From Lonicera japonica (taxonomy: Eukaryota; Streptophyta; Magnoliopsida; Dipsacales; Caprifoliaceae), in contig CM038469.1 of NCBI GenBank assembly GCA_021464415.1, positions 27,707,736-27,771,735 on the forward strand: a stretch of 64,000 nt of DNA, in the 5' to 3' direction. The position numbers and the translations under genes are program-made. This document shows positions 36,367 to 47,000 of this stretch, in pieces. Each line of letters opens with the position of its first letter. Positions within the stretch are counted from its first letter, which is position 1. The notes under the pieces are model-generated. The model was not told where the DNA came from and searched no databases. It saw only the letters and a program-made list of their open reading frames with translations.

Positions 36367-37264
36367 GGGTGTGCTTGGGTACAGTATATTAAAATTCTGT
36401 AGAATTTTTGTAATTCTCGGAGTTATTACATTGTTTGGTTTATTTATAGATTTCGCAGGGAATTCTATTAGTTCCAAAATCATTGTTTGGCTCGTTCATA
36501 GAATTCTTTTATAAGTCCAAGCTTTTTGTGCAGAATACCAAATTCATTGTTTCAAAAAAAAATTTGTTTCTTTTGTGTGTGTGTGTGAGGAAGGGAGGGA
36601 GAGAGAGAGGATTGGGTTTTTGCTTACTCAATATGAGAGCCATACCCGTATATTTATATGGATAAATTAGGGTTACAATGAAGAACCAAACATAAATCAA
36701 AAGTCAAAAAAAGATAGTCATACCCTAATTTAAGTCTCAAATCTAAAAGATCCCTTATAATTATGTGATGAAAAAAAGTAGCCTAATATAACTTAATACC
36801 CAAAATAATAAAAGATAATTATGTTTTCCAACAAGATATATGTGAATGTTTTTGTCTGTTTGTGAGAGATGTGTAAGAAGAGAGAATGTGTCTGCGTGTG
36901 CGTGAAAGAATGTGTATCTAGAGAACAAAAATTGTGAGTGAGAAAATAATTGTTGTACTAAAGTTTGTGCATGTGTGTGTGTGAGAGAGAGAGAGAGAGA
37001 GTATTGAGAGAGAAAAAAATTGTGAGTGAGATAAAAAATTTGCTGTGTAGAGTGAGTGTATGTGTGCATTTGAGTTTAGAATTCCATATGACATTGGTTT
37101 TGGAAGTCTCTAGTTCTATCGTGGAATCCAATTTGCGGATTTGGGATTAATAGAATCAGAATTCCCGACCAATTCCAAACTCATTTTTCGTGTCTAAATA
37201 TTGGTTGTGGAATCAATGGTCCAATTCAAATTCTAAACCATGGAATTGAGGTTCCCAAACACCC
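36367..37264. mobile_element. TIR element with GAGA/TGTG microsatellites in intron 10
   Basis: Left end GGGTGTGCTTGGG after TTA, right end GGTTCCCAAACACCC. The interior repeats motifs such as GAATTCTA/TAGAATTC and includes (GT)n and (GA)n runs at 36575-36610 and 36970-37010. It resembles GGGTGTTTGG-type MITEs. The target duplication is uncertain. Confidence 0.5.
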
Positions 37265-37327
37265 TCTTAATTCTTTCGAGAAACTATTTAAAATTCTAAC
37301 ATTTTCGCATTTGATCTATAATGCCAG

Positions 37328-37591
37328 TCACAATTCTTGTTGAGTGGTTCACATGATGACGGGCAATGGATTGTTCCAATAACACTGTTGTGGCTCATAT
37401 GATGCTCGTCGCAACTTTCTATTACAAACAAAATCTGAAGCTGGCAATATTAAGGAATATTTGGGTTGCTCAATTTCTGAAGACAGCCTTTCAGATAAGA
37501 ACAGATCAACATGTTCTTGGATAAAGCTTAATGTGGACCAAACAGGTTTCTATAGGGTGAAATATGACGAGGGCCTATTAACTAGGCTTAG
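37328..37591 (+). CDS. APM1: APM1-like exon 11, part before the LINE
   Basis: Acceptor TGCCAG|TCACAA. Reads SQFLLSGSHDDGQWIVPITL. A 2-nt loss near 37386-37389 then shifts the frame. After it the family sequence continues (FLLQTKSEAGNIKEYLGCSI, WIKLNVDQTGFYRVKYDEGL). The exon is cut at TTAACTAGGCTTAG by a LINE. Confidence 0.88.
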
Positions 37592-39124
37592 GGCTTCCTC
37601 TCGGAGGTAACCCTAATTCTTTTGTCTTTTGGGAACCTGTTCTAGAAACGATGTCTGAAAGAATTGAAGGATGGTTTAAAGGAGCGTTATCGTGAGGAGG
37701 AAGGTTGGTGCTCTTACAATCGGTCCTTGGTAGTATCACCACTTTATGTCGCTTTTTGAAATGCCAATTAAAGTGATCAAGGTAGTGGAGTAGCTGATGC
37801 GGGACTTTTTTTGGAAGGGAAATGGAGACGATAGTGGAGACAATCTGGTCAATTGGGATATAGCCGCAAAACCAAAAGTAAAAGGTGGGATTGGGGTCGG
37901 GAATATTGGGAAAAGGAACTTGGCACTATTGGGGAAATGGATGTGGCGTTTCTCGCTTGAAAGAGACTCACTCTAGTGTCGGGTAATCGCAAGCAAATAT
38001 GGCTTCCATAGCAATGGTTGGGACCCTTCATGCAACGTTAACAGCACTTTTAGGGCCCCATGGAGGGCCATTATGCAAGGCTGGTATAAATTCTCAAGTA
38101 ATTCATGCCTAAGTGTGGGCAATGGCGAACAAGCTCGATTTTGGGAAGGTGTATGGGTTGGTCAAGTCCCTCTAAAAGAACACTTTGATGGATTGTTCAG
38201 AATTGTTAGAAATAAGGGGGGTATAGTTAGTGAATTTGTGGAATGGAGTGAGAATAGAACAGCCATTTGGAATTTACAGTTCAATAGAAATTTAAACGAC
38301 TGGGAAATTGACATGTACATGGAGTTAATGGGTTTAATTACAGATCATAGTCCAGTTCGTGGTAGAGAGGATAAACGGGTATGGAAGGGGGAGAAGTCTG
38401 GAATTTTCTCTTGCAAATCTTTCTTTGAAATTTTATGCAATGAAAACGATGAACCAGATTTTCAGCAGTATAAGTTGATTTGGAGTAGCGGTGTACCGAC
38501 AAAAATTAGGGTCTTTGCATGGCTGGCATCTTTAAGCAAACTGAGCACATTTGATGTTTGCAAAAGGCGTAGGACTTTTTGGTCGCTATCCCCATCAATA
38601 TGTGTCATGTGCAAAAAGGACAGTGAATCAAATGATCACCTGCTGCACCATTGCCCTTTTATTGGTGCTCTTTGGCAGAAGGTAAGAGCATTGTTTCGTA
38701 TTATTGGGGCTACAAACAAAACATGGGCTGAGCGGGTTGTTAATCGCTGGTTTTTGGGGAAAAATTCTAAGAAGAGCAAAAGTATTTGGCGTTTTTTGGT
38801 GTTAGCATTGGCATGCCAGATTTGGTTGGAGAGAAATAAACGCGTCTTTGAAGATAAAGAAAGCTCAGTTAGGGAAGTATGGGATATTGTTATATGCAAT
38901 GTTAATTTGTGGGCGAGAGCGGCAAAATTAAATTATTTGATAAAACTGAGAGTCTTTTGTTTGAATTAGATTGTATAAGCTGGAGCGATGTTTTCCTGTT
39001 TTCTTAGTCTTGGATAACTCATCGAGGGCTGTACCAATTTCTTTGTACTCTTCATTTAAGTTTTAATGGAATTGATTGTTTCTTATCAAAAATAAAATAA
39101 AAATAACACAACAACAACAACAAC
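37592..39124 (+). mobile_element. 5'-truncated LINE (L1-type) inserted in exon 11
   Basis: The insert is flanked by a 12-bp duplication AACTAGGCTTAG (37580-37591 and 39125-39136) and ends in an A-rich tail plus (ACA)n. It keeps the last part of the reverse transcriptase ORF. From about 37640 it reads EPVLETMSERIEGWLKG-like and GGIGVGNIGKRNLALLGKW with stops. The 3' region from 38073 is open to 38969 (about 298 codons) and contains the zf-RVT domain (WKGEKSGIFSCKSF, PTKIRVFAWLASL, CVMCKKDSESNDHLLHHCPF, and IWLERNKRVF). The RT catalytic core and endonuclease are missing. Confidence 0.92.
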
Positions 39125-39136
39125 AACTAGGCTTAG

Positions 39137-39183
39137 ATGTGCAATAATAGAGTGCAAAAGCTTGTCTGCAGCAGATAGATATG
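39137..39183 (+). CDS. APM1: APM1-like exon 11, part after the LINE
   Basis: Directly continues the interrupted exon after the second target duplication: CAIIECKSLSAADRYG, with donor TATG|GTAATC. Confidence 0.88.
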
Positions 39184-39264
39184 GTAATCAATATGTTCTA
39201 CTTGTACTCTTGTTATTGTTAAAGGATAATAAAAGTACTTGAAATTAAGTTTATCTGTTTACAG

Positions 39265-39386
39265 GCATTTTGGAGGATTCATATGCCCTGTGCATGGCTT
39301 GCAAGCAGTCTATGACCTCTTTGCTTAACTTGATGGGTTCTTTCAAGGAGGAACTTGATTATACTGTTCTTTCTAACTTGATTAGC
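39265..39386 (+). CDS. APM1: APM1-like exon 12
   Basis: Acceptor TTTACAG|GCATTT. Reads ILEDSYALCMACKQSMTSLL and EELDYTVLSNLIS. Open. Donor AGC|GTAATT. Confidence 0.88.
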
Positions 39387-40966
39387 GTAATTTTCTGTAC
39401 TATATGTCAATTTATTTTGGTTTGGGCCTTTTTGACTTTGCTACCTACTTATAATGCGAAATTAGACTTGCCCCCTGTTTTCCTAATGATTAGACTTTGT
39501 GCCCTTCCTGATAAGGGAGTCTCAAATAATTTCGTAAAAATGAGGGGTAGTGTCTAATTTTTCTAATGCAGTCCTTTGACTTGACCCTCTATGTTCATTT
39601 AATTATTTGAGATTCCCCCGCATGCTGGGGGCAAATTTTGACAATTATGTAAATGTAAGTCTAAATTTGCATATAAGGTAAACTACCAAAATGTACAATG
39701 TACTCGACTTTTTTTTTTCTCTAACATACAAAATTTTCAACGAATCTAACATTGTACTTCTTAGGCGTTTTCATTTCAGGTAAGCTGTTAGGGATCCATC
39801 CAATGACCGTTAATGGATTTCTAATATGGTATTTTGTAATCCTACATGACAATTAACCATCTTACATAGCTATATACATCATCCAAATATGATTTCATGT
39901 TCATTTCTGTTATTTATTTATTATTATTTTGTAATAATTATATAAACAATCACCCTAGGTTTACTGTAGAAACGTTGCTGCCATCTTGATCCAACCACCA
40001 CCAACCATTGCTGTGTTCGGCGATTACGATGGATGATAATCTAGCCTCAAACAAATAGTCCGACGACCTTTGATTTGGATCCATCACCATCTTTAATAGG
40101 AAACTAAAGGGGTGTATATGTATGTACACTGTATATGTATATAGTATATACAACGGAAGAACAACTATATATATACTAATACCTACTAGTTTTGGCTAAA
40201 TCAAAACAATATCTGAATAAATAATTTGAAATCAATTTTTGAACAGATCTAAGAAGTAAAAGACAATTTATGGTCAAAAGCTATAGTTCTAAATGTACAT
40301 ACAATTTATACATATACTGGTCAGTATATGGATCTGGATCTGGTATGTACTGTTCTTATATGGATTGGCCTTTTTGCGACTAATTTTCGTCGCCAAAACA
40401 TTGGGAGATGTTTTTAGTGATGAAATACGTCGCTAAAGGTGTAGTCCATATACGGATGGTCCGCACTAGATCTTGGCCGTATACATGTATATATGTTTTC
40501 CGATTAAGTTGTTGGAACAATTTGTAGAAAGTTAAAATGTTCTAAAAGCTTAGAGATCTTTAATTATGGATTCATTTTAATTTTGTTCAATAAGAAGGGT
40601 AGTGTTTGGCCGGAGAAATATGTAATGTTAATGTCCAAAATAAGTTATTCTTATCTTGAATAAGACTAGAAAATAGGAATATCTATATCCTCAGTTGGTA
40701 TATAGACCATGTGTACAAGTTTTAACAACCGTGATGGATCGATAGATGCCACATAAGTGTCTTGTCAAAGGTTTCTAAAGGACTGCTAACGGGCTACCCA
40801 AATTATTGTTATCTGTGTTGAAAATTCTGTATATTACCTGAAGTGAAGAAAAGGGCTATAAATCATACGTTTTGGTAATTTACCCCTGCATATAAATATG
40901 GTGGGCAAAGTTAAAAAATAAAAAATAAAAAAATATCCCTTTTGAAATCCTGTTTCCCCCCTACAG
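39387..40966. other. APM1-like intron 12
   Basis: Non-coding. A short stretch at 40374-40440 (GCGACTAATTTTCGTCGCC...TACGTCGCTAAAG) resembles the subterminal repeats of plant CACTA elements but is too short to assign. Nothing else is supported. Confidence 0.4.
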
Positions 40967-41064
40967 ATAAGTTACAAGGATGAAAAAATTGTGGCTGATG
41001 CTGCTCCTGAATTACTGGATCGCATCAAACTGTTTTTGATTAATCTTTTCCAGTATCCTGCAGT
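40967..41064 (+). CDS. APM1: APM1-like exon 13
   Basis: Acceptor CTACAG|ATAAGT. Reads ISYKDEKIVADAAPELLDRI, KLFLINLFQYPA. Open, donor GCAGT|GTAATT. Confidence 0.85.
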
Positions 41065-41510
41065 GTAATTTTCTGAGCACTTGAATCATCGTACTAGTAG
41101 TGTAAATATTGTGCTGACCTTATATTAGACTTTGAATTCATGGATCTTATTATATTTGATGTATAGTATGTACCTATATTTTGTCTGGCATTCTATATTT
41201 TGTTTGGCATTCTTTCAATGAATGTTTACTCGTAACACACAATCAAATATAATATTCCTTGATCTTAGTGAGATTTTTGTATTCTTTATTAGGATGAACG
41301 AATTTGCTAGAAGATGACCTTTAAGAAGCTGCCACTTCTTATATTCATTAGGTCTGGGTAACATAAGAATGAGTACAAGATAGCTAATAAAAATTGGATG
41401 GAATCAGAGTGATATCCTTCTTAATTAAATCACGATTGCAGATAAAGATACTCAAAAAGAAAGAAAAATGTATTTATCCTTTTTAAGTTTGAAGAGTTAG
41501 ATTTACAATA

Positions 41511-41841
41511 TGTTGAAGAGTATGATATACATTGTTGGCTCACTACTTAACAGCTTAAGCTTTTGGGAGAGATGGTTACTAACATGGTATCAGAGTTCAG
41601 GTTCTGCAAGGTCTCGGGTTCGAATCCTCCCGCTTGCATTTGTTTTCCCCTTTGTGTTTGTGCAGTATGCATGTTGTTTGTGCACGAAGTGCACCTTTGA
41701 TTTGGCTGGTTTGGCCTTTGGTTTCGTTTGTCTATCCACGTGCGAGTGGCTCGCACATGAGGGGGAGTGTTGAAGAGTATGATATACATTGTTGGCCCAC
41801 TACTTAACAGCTTAAGCTTTTGGGAGAAATGGTTACTAACA
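41511..41841 (+). mobile_element. TRIM (miniature LTR retrotransposon) in intron 13
   Basis: Two 74-bp direct repeats starting TGTTGAAGAGTATGATATAC and ending ...CTAACA (41511-41584 and 41768-41841) differ at two positions. TGGTATCAGAG at 41585 is a tRNA-Met-type primer site. The polypurine tract GAGGGGGAG precedes the second repeat. Flanks are CAATA (41506-41510) and CAATC (41842-41846). The 183-bp interior encodes no retroviral protein. Confidence 0.92.
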
Positions 41842-42155
41842 CAATCTATAGTGAGAGCTAGAACATTTATAGCCCAAACAGATTCTAGTTATATCTTTTG
41901 TCAAAGCACATTGTGGATGCAGTTTAGGGTCGCGGTGTGTGGCACTATACTATGTCAATTTTGGAAAATTGCAGCATTAGGTTTCATATTCGTTTAGGCT
42001 CAAAGTGCTAGTGATCTTCAATCTTGAGCATGCAGAGTCTTTTCCCATTTTCAAACTTTTAGCTATTACCTTACGTTTTCTTATTAAAGACACAACTCTG
42101 CACTGGTGCAAGTTCATTTATTTAATTTCATTTTTGTGCTGTTGACTTTGAACAG

Positions 42156-42333
42156 GAGACTTGGTTGGGATCCTAAACAAGGGGAGAGCCACTTAGATTC
42201 CATGTTGAGAGGGGAGCTTTTGACTGCTCTGGCTCTGTTTGGACACGATCTGACAACTAATGAAGCAAGCAAGCGTTTCAATGTGTTCTTGCTTGATAGA
42301 AATACACCTCTTCTCCCTCCTGACATAAGAAAG
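42156..42333 (+). CDS. APM1: APM1-like exon 14
   Basis: Acceptor TGAACAG|GAGACT. Reads RLGWDPKQGESHLDSMLRGE, then LLTALALFGHD and DRNTPLLPPDIRK. Open, donor AAG|GTTCAG. Confidence 0.92.
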
Positions 42334-42412
42334 GTTCAGAGCTACAAACTTTTCTATATTCCCTTCTGGTTCCTGAGATGTGTATTAATGGACCTTTTGC
42401 ACTCCCTGACAG

Positions 42413-42527
42413 GCAGCATATGCTGCTGTGATGCAAAATGTGAGCACATTGAATAGAGTGGGTTATGAATCTCTTTTAAGAGTTTATAGAGAGACCGACC
42501 TGAGCGAGGAAAAGGCGCGGATTTTAG
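42413..42527 (+). CDS. APM1: APM1-like exon 15
   Basis: Reads AAYAAVMQNVSTLNRVGYES, LLRVYRETDLSEEKARIL. Open, donor TTAG|GTACCA. Confidence 0.9.
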
Positions 42528-42743
42528 GTACCAACTGCTTATCCCAATTTGATGGTCATCTCACCCACTTTAAGATTGAATTTTTTGATGAAATTTGGTG
42601 AAGACGGTCTACTCATAGTATAGATGTTCTCTACAAATTTTCATTTAAAAATAATCTATTTAACCCTCCAAATGGACATTCCTTCTTTTTGTTAAAAGAG
42701 AGGGAATCCCTTTAGAGCCTAGCTCAGTAGCTCTCTCTTTATT

Positions 42744-42776
<33 letters not shown>

Positions 42777-42831
42777 GTTTATGTATATATACTATTTCTG
42801 ACAACAAAATACTCTTTAACAGGTTTTGTAG

Positions 42832-42899
42832 GATCATTAGCATCTTGTCCGGATCCCAATATTATTCTGGAAGTTCTCAACTTCTTGCTGTCTTCTGAG
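42832..42899 (+). CDS. APM1: APM1-like exon 16 (GC donor)
   Basis: Acceptor TTTGTAG|GATCAT. Reads SLASCPDPNIILEVLNFLLS. The expected donor after SSE is GAG|GCATTG, that is GC instead of GT. GC-AG introns exist, so this may still splice or may be another lesion. Confidence 0.83.
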
Positions 42900-42997
42900 G
42901 CATTGTATTCTTTGTTTACTTTTGCTTATAAAGGCAAAAAGTGTGATGTAACCTCTTGAAGCAGGATAGTGCTGAGTTTGTTTATTTCTCCATACAG

Positions 42998-43072
42998 GTT
43001 CGATATCAAGACGTTGTGTTTGGACTTGCTGTTAGTGGGGAAGGATGTGAAATAGCTTGGAAATGGCTGAAG
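42998..43072 (+). CDS. APM1: APM1-like exon 17
   Basis: Acceptor CATACAG|GTTCGA. Reads VRYQDVVFGLAVSGEGCEIA then WKWLK|GTAACT. Open. Confidence 0.88.
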
Positions 43073-44911
43073 GTAACTTTATCAAGTAGTAGTTTGTCGA
43101 AGCACAAAGCAGTAATTGCTTGTTAAGAAGTCACTGAGCTTATGTATTTTCACATCATGTTAGGCCAATGCTGAATAGGATCATCCTTTAACAACTTTAG
43201 AGAGGACTTAAAAGACAAAAATCTGCGAAGAGAGCAATTTTACCTTTTCAATCTTCATGGGCAAGGTTGATGGTTATTAGAGTTCAGAGCATCCAGCCCA
43301 AAACCAGTTGGCAATGGGTGGAGTAGCCCCTTATTCTTATATATTGCTTTCGAAGGATCCATTTTCCTGATGTGGGATTTATATCCTCAACAAGGTTAAT
43401 ACTTAGTTATTAAGAACAGATGGGGTTTAAGGTTGGGTAAATTTAACCTGTTTGACCCAACACAACCCAACCCAACCCAACCCAAATATAATATTGTTTC
43501 CTTTAAATACCCTTATAATATAATACAATCACAACAGGCGGGGAGGGTACAGGCTTATGCATACAGTAAATAGGGCGGGTTCGGGTTTTCAAAATAAAAT
43601 GAGCACCAGGTCAGGTCTGGTTCAGGTTGGCCATATTATAGGCTGGTTGGTTTGGAGATTGGCCAAACCCGACCCATTGCCGTCCCTAAACGAGATGCAA
43701 GGTCTGTGGTCCTTGAAGTCTCCTAGGATTGCTAGTTTGCTACTGGGTTGATCAATTTGGTACGAGATTTTTCTCTAGAAAAATTTACTTCATCAATCGA
43801 TCAGTTATGGGCTTGGCTTGTAGGTTTGAGAATGGAGTATTGGTATCCACATTAACTTTTTGAAATCTCTTACACTCTGGTTTCTCCCATCCAATTGGAT
43901 ATAGACTGAGTTATGGTCAATATGCTAGGATCTTATAGCTCTAGATTTATCTAAAGATCTGCCGAATCTGTTTTTTCGCTAGGCAGTTATTTCTTCTTTA
44001 TTTTATTTTTTCATTGCCTCGAAATCAAGCTGTCAAGATTGTTGGCGAGATTTTAGCAATCTATTCATTTCTTTTTGTTAAGTTTAAATTTAAATCGTTC
44101 ATTTATGTAATTAACTCAATCAAGGATTCTTACCAAGAATTAACTCAACCAAGGATTGATGTAATCTCTTACACCAAGCCGTTCAAAAACTACAGAGTGG
44201 AAGACATCAAGAACAATTGGAGAGCTTTGATTTTTGAATAGGGTTCCATTGTATATTCTGTTCTAGGGGTGTGACGAATGTGGAATTTGGCTTTATAATT
44301 TATTTTCTTGGGTTCTATGTTTTGTTGGACACATTGTCCCCTCTCATTTGGTACTTTTTTTGATTTGTTAATGAAATCTTATTTCTTATCAGAAAAAAAA
44401 AATAACAAAAATAAAAAAGAGTTAGAAATCCTCGCCAAACTGCCTATGCAGGCCACCTTGTAGAACAGTCTGTGTGAAGGGAAGGGCTTTATCTGGTTAA
44501 AAAGGCTTTGTAAGTTGAGATTGATAAAAGGTAATTTTCTTTAGAAAAACATCAGGTGAACCATGCTTCAGGTTGCTAGGTTTTCGAGTTCGGTTTATAT
44601 GCATTATCATATAATCACAAAACCAAGTCCACCTTAACTTCTTAAGAGAGACTGTGCTGTCATTTTTCTAGTATGATAAACTATGCATTGTTAATAATAA
44701 GCTTGGTACCTTAACTTCTTAAGTGAGACTGTGCTGTCATTTTTCTAGTATGATAAACTATGCATTGTTAATAATAAGCTTGGTACCTTTACTTCTTAAG
44801 AGTGACTATGCTGTCATTTTTATAGTATGATAAATTACGTATTGCTAATAGTAAGCTTGTGGAGAAAGTGTGATCTCTGTTTTCTCTAACTTCTTTTTGA
44901 TTGAGATGCAG
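43073..44911. other. APM1-like intron 17
   Basis: Non-coding. It contains an (AACCC)n-like block near 43460-43485 together with a GACCCATTGCCGTCCCTA end near 43670, which resembles a hAT-type MITE. A LINE-like 3' end with an A-rich tail ends near 44410. The 77-bp repeat array is listed separately. Confidence 0.45.
44631..44861. repeat. 77-bp tandem repeat, three units, in intron 17
   Basis: Units start ACCTTAACTTCTTAAG at 44631, 44708 and (ACCTTTACTTCTTAAG) 44785. The first two are almost identical and the third is more diverged, so the third is older or less homogenised. Confidence 0.88.
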
Positions 44912-44989
44912 GACAATTGGGATCACATCTTTAAAACTTGGGGTACAGGACATCTAATAACCCGCTTTATCCGTTCAATTGTGTCACCG
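44912..44989 (+). CDS. APM1: APM1-like exon 18
   Basis: Acceptor GATGCAG|GACAAT. Reads DNWDHIFKTWGTGHLITRFI, RSIVSP. Open, donor CCG|GTTTGT. Confidence 0.9.
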
Positions 44990-45089
44990 GTTTGTCCCTC
45001 TTTTCTCTCTTATCAAAATGATAATAATAAGTCAATTTAGTGATGTTATGCATTCGAATCCTTTTTCACTTTTGTTTTTTCCCTCTTAG

Positions 45090-45254
45090 TTCTCTTTGGA
45101 CCAGAAGGTAAAAGCAGTAGAACAATTTTTCACAACCCGCAAAAAGCCTTCATTTGCCAGGACCTTGAAGCAGAGCATCGAGCGGGTCCATATTAATGTA
45201 AACTGGGTTCGGAGTATTCAGAAAGAGGAAGATCTTGCATGGGCTGTGGAGGAG
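45090..45254 (+). CDS. APM1: APM1-like exon 19
   Basis: Acceptor CTCTTAG|TTCTCT. Reads FSLDQKVKAVEQFFTTRKKP and ARTLKQSIERVHINVNWVRS, the conserved C-terminal helices. Either splices at GAG|GTAAGC or runs on to a stop at about 45342. Confidence 0.9.
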
Positions 45255-45427
45255 GTAAGCATGAACGAAAGTGTGTTCTTGTTTGATGGTCTTCTCCATA
45301 TTATTCTGTGTGATATAAGAATTATTCTACGAACTACAATTTAATCATGACTAGAGTGAAAAGTTGTTTGAGAAATTTTTGTTGTCATTTAAGAATCTAT
45401 AATTGTTATTAAAATATTTAATCATAG

Positions 45428-45466
45428 GCCGGAAAACTAGACGAGATTTTAAGGAAGCCGAATTAG
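45428..45466 (+). CDS. APM1: Possible last exon of the APM1-like gene
   Basis: After acceptor CATAG at 45427, twelve codons (AGKLDEILRKPN) and a TAG follow in the phase left by exon 19. It is short and poorly conserved, so it is inferred only from phase and position. Confidence 0.4.
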   Translation, partial: AGKLDEILRKPN

Positions 45467-45639
45467 CATGGCAGTTGGTAATATTCATTAATTTTTGAAA
45501 ATTACACTGCATAAAATCTAGTGGGTCAACTTATTGTGAATGATAATATGATCAAAGTTCCCAACGAAATAAATTTAGGTGCTCTCTTTTTTTGCCCCCA
45601 TTTTATCTGCGAAATCAATGAATCACGGATGCTAGTGCG

Positions 45640-46275
45640 GTATACAAGTGCGACGCGATTCGGGTGCGGTGATTCGAGAATTTTCAAAAAAAACAGGGTG
45701 CGGGTGCGGCGGGTAATAAAATAATAATATAAATTTACATTAGTTAATTAGATTGCATGTTTAAGAAAAAACTAGGTTCCACAGTGGTGATAAGAAATTT
45801 AGGGTTTCATGGTGATCTCCATAAAATTAGGGTTTATGGTGGCAAGTAGAAGATGAAGAAATTTGATGGAGATGAACTAATGAAGTAAGAAGGGTTTGCT
45901 TGCTTTTCCCTTTTGCGTTTTATCGTGTTTGGTGAAGAGCGTATGTGAGAAGAGTAGAAGACTGAGAAAGTAACTTGATATTTTTGGATATTTTGTGGGG
46001 TAATGTTATACATATATATATATGTATAATGTTAAAAGTTAAAAGGATAAAATACTTTTCTTTTTTCTTTTTTTTTTTTAAAAGTCAATTTTAATTAAAA
46101 AAAAAGAGAAAAAGGATTCTTCCCGTATCCCTCACGAATCCTCGACGAATCCTAAACAAATTGGAAATTAAAATTAAACAATTAATTCCGATTCTCCTCG
46201 GATGCAAATAGGTGCTGAATCAGGGACGAATCGGGGCCGCACCCGCACCCGATTTGCACCCAGTTGGATTCGTTG
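45640..46275. mobile_element. Unclassified element with GC-rich inverted ends
   Basis: The left end is rich in GGGTGCGG (CGATTCGGGTGCGGTGATTCG, then GGGTGCGGGTGCGGC). The right end has the inverse GGCCGCACCCGCACCCGATT. Between them lies AT-rich DNA with short G-rich repeats of GATTCG/CGAATC. It looks like a non-autonomous DNA transposon with subterminal repeats. No clear target duplication was found. Confidence 0.4.
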
Positions 46276-46812
46276 ACCTTCTAGAAGAATCTGTGCTTCA
46301 TAGGCGAAATCAGTCTTAACCCCATATTTTCATAATTGTTAGACTTTGCGCCCTGCATGTGGGTAATCTCAAAGACTTGCATAAAAATAAAGGGGTTAAA
46401 TCAAAAGATTACGTCAAAAGTAGGGGCCAAAGTTAAAAGAAAACCATAAACGTAAACCATGTTTAATTTCTTCACTATAATAATGTAAATACTAAGTCCT
46501 TTCAAATCTTATAAATTTAGTTGCATAAACACTACTATGCCCCCAAGACTCAATTTCAAACTTTATAGGTGAAATTTCCAATTTATGCTTCGAAGAAAGT
46601 AATAAAAATCAAAAGCAAGCGAGCGAATAAAGGGTGCTAGAGATGATGACGTGTGGCTAAACGTATATGGACAAACTAAGATACTTTACAATGTAGAAAC
46701 CTAGATATCCTTTAGGACATTGGTTGAGAGAGAGGGAGGGAGGTGACCATCTTTCTGGCATTGAGTTGGCATGAATGCATGATTCGTACTAAAGTGGAGG
46801 CTTAAGAAAGAT

Positions 46813-47000
46813 ACTCCCTCAGTCTAACATTTATAGTCCCACTTTCCTTTTCGGTATTTTTGATATTGATAGTCCCACTATACTTTTTGGGATATAATCT
46901 ATGTACCAAATGTCACAATGTATCTTTGACCATTGATTAGGTTGAAATTAGTGTTTCCTTGAAAAGTGCTGATGTCAATATGGCCTATAATTACAAATTG
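46813..47000. mobile_element. Stowaway-like MITE fragment
   Basis: TACTCCCTCAGTCTAACATTTATAGTCCCAC matches the end type seen at 4728. The inverted partner end was not found, so this copy is probably truncated. Confidence 0.4.

Larger units (their letters stand above)
27940..45466 (+). pseudogene. APM1: M1 zinc aminopeptidase (APM1-like), broken gene
   Basis: Twenty exon-sized segments in correct order encode a plant M1 metallo-aminopeptidase of the puromycin-sensitive/APM1 type, which removes N-terminal residues from peptides. In Arabidopsis APM1 binds the auxin-transport inhibitor NPA and acts at the plasma membrane and in vesicles. The exopeptidase motif GAMEN (34595-34609), the zinc site HELAH (34813-34827) and its third ligand Glu (34882-34884) are intact. 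Inactivating changes are a probable 1-nt shift in exon 1, CG instead of AG at the exon 3 acceptor, a small deletion in exon 4, TAA in exon 6, a patched frameshift in exon 8 and TGA in exon 9. Exon 11 has a 2-nt loss and a LINE inside it. Exons 12-19 are open. The gene is almost certainly a pseudogene. A transcript starting downstream cannot be excluded. Confidence 0.9.

Noticed and set aside
36509..37069. Ser/Thr/His-rich minus-strand ORFs
   Set aside because: They translate (GT)n and (GA)n microsatellites within a MITE-like element.
37601..37610. Splice donor CGGAG|GTAACC after exon 11
   Set aside because: It lies inside the inserted LINE. The exon resumes in phase after the target duplication at 39137.
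40374..40440. CACTA-like subterminal repeat (GTCGC/GCGAC words)
   Set aside because: Too short, without terminal CACTA or a partner end.
41585..41640. tRNA-like segment (TGGTATCAGAG ... GGTTCGAATCCTCC)
   Set aside because: There is no cloverleaf with acceptor pairing. The position between two 74-bp direct repeats makes it the primer site and interior of a TRIM.
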